Positions 59,738-64,000 of a stretch of 64,000 nucleotides of DNA are shown here, piece after piece. Position 1 is the stretch's first letter; each line of letters begins with the position of its first letter. This DNA comes from Apus apus. Its lineage: Eukaryota; Chordata; Aves; Apodiformes; Apodidae. A program made the translations under genes and the position numbers. The notes under the pieces are model-generated. The model was given only the letters and a program-made list of their open reading frames with translations, made no database searches and was not told the origin of the DNA. The DNA lies in contig NC_067304.1 in NCBI RefSeq assembly GCF_020740795.1, forward strand, positions 2,160,056 through 2,224,055, read 5' to 3'.

Positions 59738-60130
59738 TTGTGCGGCCGCGGTCCCGCCGGTCGGTGCCAAAACGTGCCGGGGACGGGCAGGGTTTCTCAG
59801 TGGGAAACCAAGACCCTACGTCTCCGAGGGGCTTTTCAGCCTCCTGGAGAAAGGAACCGGCCCCGAGCGCCGTGACCAGGCGGCCTCGGCACGAAATGGC
59901 TGACGGCGGCCATTTTGTCGCCGGCGCCTTCGCCTCCTCGCCGCGCGGCTGGAGAGGGCAAAGGGAAAAGCCAACGGGCACCAAAAACAAGAAGCCAGCC
60001 CCAAATGAGTGAAACCCAGACGAGGTGAGGGAGGTTTCCAACACCTCCCAATGTCGGATGAGAGGCGCAGCCGCGCGCGGCGCCGGCCCGAGCCGCGCGA
60101 CTCCACCGACCGGCAGCGAGGAGCTCAAAA
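59738..60130 (-). promoter_or_regulatory. CpG island, candidate promoter of the let-7 primary transcript
   Basis: Dense CG (GTGCGGCCGCGGTCCCGCCG and GCCGCGCGCGGCGCCGGCCC), flanked by ordinary sequence. It contains an inverted YY1-like pair, AAATGG at 59894 and CCATTT at 59910. It lies 4 kb upstream of the let-7 hairpins in their sense. Assignment to that transcript is inference from position; the direction is not shown by the sequence. Confidence 0.5.
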
Positions 60131-60139
60131 AGCAGCAGA

Positions 60140-62230
60140 CAGCCCCAAAAAAAAACCCATCTTCCACCCATCCTGTTCCTTCGGAAAGCAAAAAAAAAAA
60201 ATAAAGATATTTGCCAAACTAGCCGCAAGGACAAGTTGTTTTTAACCTCTCACAAGCCGGGCGAACCTCTCGGACAAGCAAGGCCGATCGTCTGCCCAGA
60301 CACCCCGTCCTGGAGTCGCTATTAAAATATCACGCTTTGAAAGAGTTTAATTAAAGGTGCTGCAAATGGGGAAAGGGAAATGGAAGTCAAAATAGTTAAA
60401 AGTTGATGCCTGCAACAGCCCCCGTGTCTCAGCAATGCTGTTCTCCATGCTCTTTCATATCAGTGTTGTTGTAGCATTTATTATTGATCAGTTGGCAGGT
60501 ATCTTAATAAAGAGCTACTCGTCTGTCAGGGGTTGTCTCGAGTCCTTTTAGATGTTTATGAACATCTGGATCACTGTTCATTAATTTGGTATCTTATGAC
60601 ATGTATATCTATTATATGTACGTTATAGATGCATTTATAACCTGTTTGTTACAAGAATTCTCTTTTATGAACACCCCATAAACCCGTTATTCAAGGTAGG
60701 CACAAAAGGTAACGGCTTTTCCTAAATGTTCACGTGTTTTCCCTGTAAATTAGCATAGAATTCACAACCATCCTGAAGGGGAAAAAAAAAAAGAAATATC
60801 CCAGAATTTTAGTCATGAAACAGGCACGATTGATACTTCATATTTTCTCCAAAAGACTAAAAAAATCAAGAGAGAGAAGTGAAAAACGAAAATCTTTTTG
60901 GTTTATCGTTACCTGCTCCGCACTTGATTCCATAGGTTAACCCAATGTAAAGAAAGAAGATTCTTCCCTGTAATACTCTCTAAAGCTCTTCCATTAATAC
61001 TGTTTTCCTTCTTGATGTTCAGTCCAGAAGCTGCTCACAAAAGCTGTGCAGGTAACGTAGATTTGGACCAAAACATTTAATTGACAGAGCAAATTTGCAG
61101 CCGCCCAGTGCCCACACACGCAGCCCCAGCTCCAGGACCACCATTGCCCGTGCAGTTCCCTACATGATCTGTTTGTAAGCAAGTCAAGCAGATATGGAGG
61201 CAAATACCTTTCTTTGCAAGAACAACGATTTCCCCTCTTTCTCCTCTCCTTCCCAGCTCCTCTCTGGAAGCGTCTCCGTTTTTCCAGATGTCCAAGCAGC
61301 CCCTCAAGGAAAGGTAGGAGGATCACCCCAACACCGAAGCCTTAACGAAAGCCTGATCACCCCCCTCATATCACTGGACAAAGATCTGTTCCTGCGATCG
61401 GCCGTGAACGAAGAGACGTGACTACTAACTCCAAGACATCCAGGCTACTGAAGGAAATGCAGAAGCACTTAAAAAAAAAATAAATAATAAAAAAAATATT
61501 GCCTTTATTTGGCGCATGTTCTGGTCTTTTTGCCGTGCTCCTGCGCAAAATCATATGGTAGCACCACCAAGTTCCCTTAAACTTTCAAGGCGTGTTATTG
61601 TTGATGGTGTCTCTGTCACGTATCACACCTTGACGGGTGCAGGATTTGCTGCAGTAAACAGCTTGTTCTCACAGCTCTCCATCCTCATGAGAAAATCCCA
61701 GGCTTAAAAAGCCCAGGGACAGTTCTTTGAATGTTGAAATGAAGATTTTTGTAGTCCCGAGATGAAAACTTTTCAAGGCAAGGAGGCAATAAACAACAAC
61801 AACCGAAAAAAATCCCTAAAAAAAACCCCAAAAGATAGAAAAATGAGCTCCTCCGGATCACATCAGAAATCCAGGCACCGTGGGAAGGTCGGATCTCATA
61901 GTCACCAAAAACAAGAGGACACACAACAGGTTAAAATGCTACCGTCCAGCAATGACCGGCTCTAACCGTACCAAGCCGATGTGTAAAACCCGTCCAAAAA
62001 AACAAATTAGACAACAGTGCTCTCTGGTACTTTACAAATGCAGAAGAAAGGAGGGCTGGTTTATTGAACGTAGCCAACAAACCTTTCTGTCCAGCCACAC
62101 CGAGCAGCCCCGCGCCTCTGCGTGCCCCAAGTAGCCTGACGCTGCTAACACAAAAGCTCAGTTTGGCAATTCCAGGCATTTTCAGTGTTCAACATACGCC
62201 AAAACTACCCACTCTCTGACTTTGGTCTCG
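60140..62230. other. A/T-rich stretch between two CpG islands
   Basis: About 2 kb, A/T-rich, with no CR1 and no credible ORF. It includes TTTAATTAAAGG near 60350 and many A-runs. It could be an intron or a conserved non-coding region; sequence alone does not decide. Confidence 0.4.
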
Positions 62231-62289
62231 TTCCAAAAGGTCCTTTTTTTTTTTTCTTTTTTTTTCCCCTCTCTTTGCTCTCTCTCTCT

Positions 62290-62960
62290 CCCTACAGCCG
62301 GTGCCACGTAGAGACGGGAGAGTTGGGCTCGGACGTGGCCGCAGCCTCCAAAGAAAGAGCCAAGTCCCAGCGTCCTGGCTTCCCCCTTCCAGACGGAAAA
62401 CAAAATGGCCATGCAGCAGCCATTTTGTTTGCTGCGGGATGGGAGGGAGAAGGGAAGGGAGGGGAGACGCAGGCCAGGAGGGAAGGATGGAGGGGGGGAG
62501 AGGGGAGGGAGGCAGCACAGCAGGAACCCAAAAGCTCGGCAGCGATGCCTCGTCCTCCCTTCCTCCCACCAGGGCTGAGCGGCCCCGTCCGGGACAGACG
62601 TGGGGTTGGTTTTCCAGCCCTCCCGGGCTGGTTGAGCTCCAGCTGCCCGGCCTGACAGGGCTGATGTTTCCTTCCCCAGGCCTGGCTGGCACCTCCGTCC
62701 TGCCCGCTGGCCCTGCCGGCACCGCGGCCGTGCCAGAGCTCCCGGTGGGAGCCAGGCGGGAGAGCGGAAACCAGCCCCGAACGTCAAACTCCTCAACTTC
62801 CCCGGGCAGGAAACGGCGTCAATAACACCCGCGGGGAAGGGAGAGGAACCCGGAGCAGGCGAGGAGGCCTCGGGGAGGGCGGCTCAGCATGGCCCCCGGG
62901 GAGGAGCCATGCCAGGACAGCCTGCCTCAGGGATGGAGGAGCGCGGCCAAGGTCCACGCG
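62290..62960. promoter_or_regulatory. Second CpG island
   Basis: GC-rich and CG-rich from about 62290 to 62960, preceded by a long T/C run (62238-62300). It holds an inverted pair CAAAATGG (62401-62408) and CCATTTTG (62420-62427), each a YY1-type core. Overlapping open frames on both strands have no recognised domain and are typical of GC-rich DNA. Possible promoter of the let-7 host transcript or of a gene beyond the window. Confidence 0.45.
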
Positions 62961-64000
62961 GGGTCCGGGCAGCCTGACACGACGTCTGCCCGTTCCCGAG
63001 CACCCAGGGGACAGCGTGGGCAGCTCCCTGGGCCAGGGGTGCAGGGCTGGCCACGTCCCTCCGAGCTGCACCTGGCACAGGCAGCCCTGCCTGCCTCACA
63101 CCTCGAGCTCCACGGCATCGACCTGCCTCTCTGCCCTTCCACACACCAAACTGCCCACCCAGCCCACGGCTTGAGGGACCAGAGAAGACCAGAGTGAAAC
63201 CTCCTCAGCCTTTTCCTCCCTAAGGCACAGGGCAGAGCTCCTGGTTAGCAGCCTCACCGGGAAAAGCCAACAAGGCGCTTAGATGAAGCCCACGCTCCAC
63301 CACAAAGGTGAAGTGCCTTCAAGAAACCAGACAAGGGGTTGTTAGAGCAGGGCAAGCACCTCACAACCTTAGGGGAGAGTAACCAGTGTGGGAAGACCCT
63401 TCAGAGCACACCAAGCAAACACCTCCTGGCCCTTCTGCTTCTGTAGGCGAGACGAGCAGTAAGAATCGCTGCCATTCCCAGGCTTTAGGATGTGTAAGAG
63501 TTCCTAGTTACCCCCTAAGGATGCAGGGAACTGGAAATGCCAAAACCTAGCTTGGTTTTGAAGCTCTGACAGATCTTGTAGGGAAATCCTGTCATGAAGG
63601 TTGCTAACTGGAGAAGTCATATTGATGCAGGATAAATTTAAGCTCCGGAGGCTGGACCTGCTGAGCTGTATCTGGTCAGTGGGGAGGACAAGTTCTTTGC
63701 AGAGTAATTCAGAGCAGAAACATAATGCCAACACTTTGAATGATCCTGTGAAGAAACCTAAAATCTTAAGATTTTTTTTTTTTTTTCTTCACTAGTCCTT
63801 GCTCTCTGGTCCTCAACAACTTCCTGCAAAGCAGCCTAAGATGAAAATTTCCAGGTGAAAGTTGTTACGGATTTATTGCCTGGTCATTTGCTGTGATTGA
63901 TTAATCTCATTAGAATGTCCCTGAACATCAGCATCACCTGGAGCAAACTCTTATCAAGTGCCTGCCCATCCTCACCTCTCTCTTGTGGGCAGCCGTGCTG
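62960..64000. other. Right end, no feature recognised
   Basis: No exon, repeat family or RNA recognised. A T-run lies at 63772-63786. Confidence 0.5.

Noticed and set aside
62182-62825. Frames of about 150-204 codons in the right CpG island
   Set aside because: GC-rich DNA is poor in stops; translations on both strands are Pro/Arg/Gly-rich with no known domain.

Overview
This window reads as a segment of a bird genome. The evidence is a high density of CR1 retrotransposon fragments in both orientations, GC-rich spliced vertebrate genes, and two let-7 hairpins whose mature sequences match those named let-7j and let-7k in chicken. The gene order RAB44 - C6orf89 - PI16, all on the + strand, matches the mammalian block on human 6p21 apart from two missing genes. 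I cannot name the species. No bacterial, viral or CRISPR features were seen.

Layout. (1) 1-11.3 kb: the 3' part of RAB44, a large Rab GTPase. Its N-terminus lies outside the window. It has a coiled-coil exon, a 4.4 kb acidic exon containing a tandem protein repeat of about 433 bp, and six exon segments that encode the Rab GTPase fold. (2) 11.3-16.1 kb: intergenic DNA with one arm of a ~620 bp inverted duplication (the other arm lies in a RAB44 intron) and a G-rich minisatellite of about 1.7 kb. (3) 16.1-42.2 kb: C6orf89, with a CpG-island promoter, a non-coding first exon, seven coding exons and a long 3' UTR. CPNE5 and PPIL1, which separate RAB44 and C6orf89 in human, are not here. (4) 42.3-51.0 kb: PI16, a secreted CAP-domain protein with an unusually long Thr/Pro/Lys repeat domain and a C-terminal GPI-type tail. 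(5) 51-64 kb: no protein gene recognised. It holds let-7j and let-7k on the - strand and two CpG islands upstream of them in transcription sense, plausible promoters for the microRNA precursor.

The three coding genes have unrelated roles: GTPase-controlled vesicle trafficking, a Golgi/membrane signalling protein, and an extracellular CAP protein. They are neighbours by conserved synteny, not by pathway. Exon limits come from reading frame, GT-AG sites and phase continuity. C6orf89 and PI16 join without a frame break. RAB44 does so from the large exon onward; its 5' junctions are unresolved.
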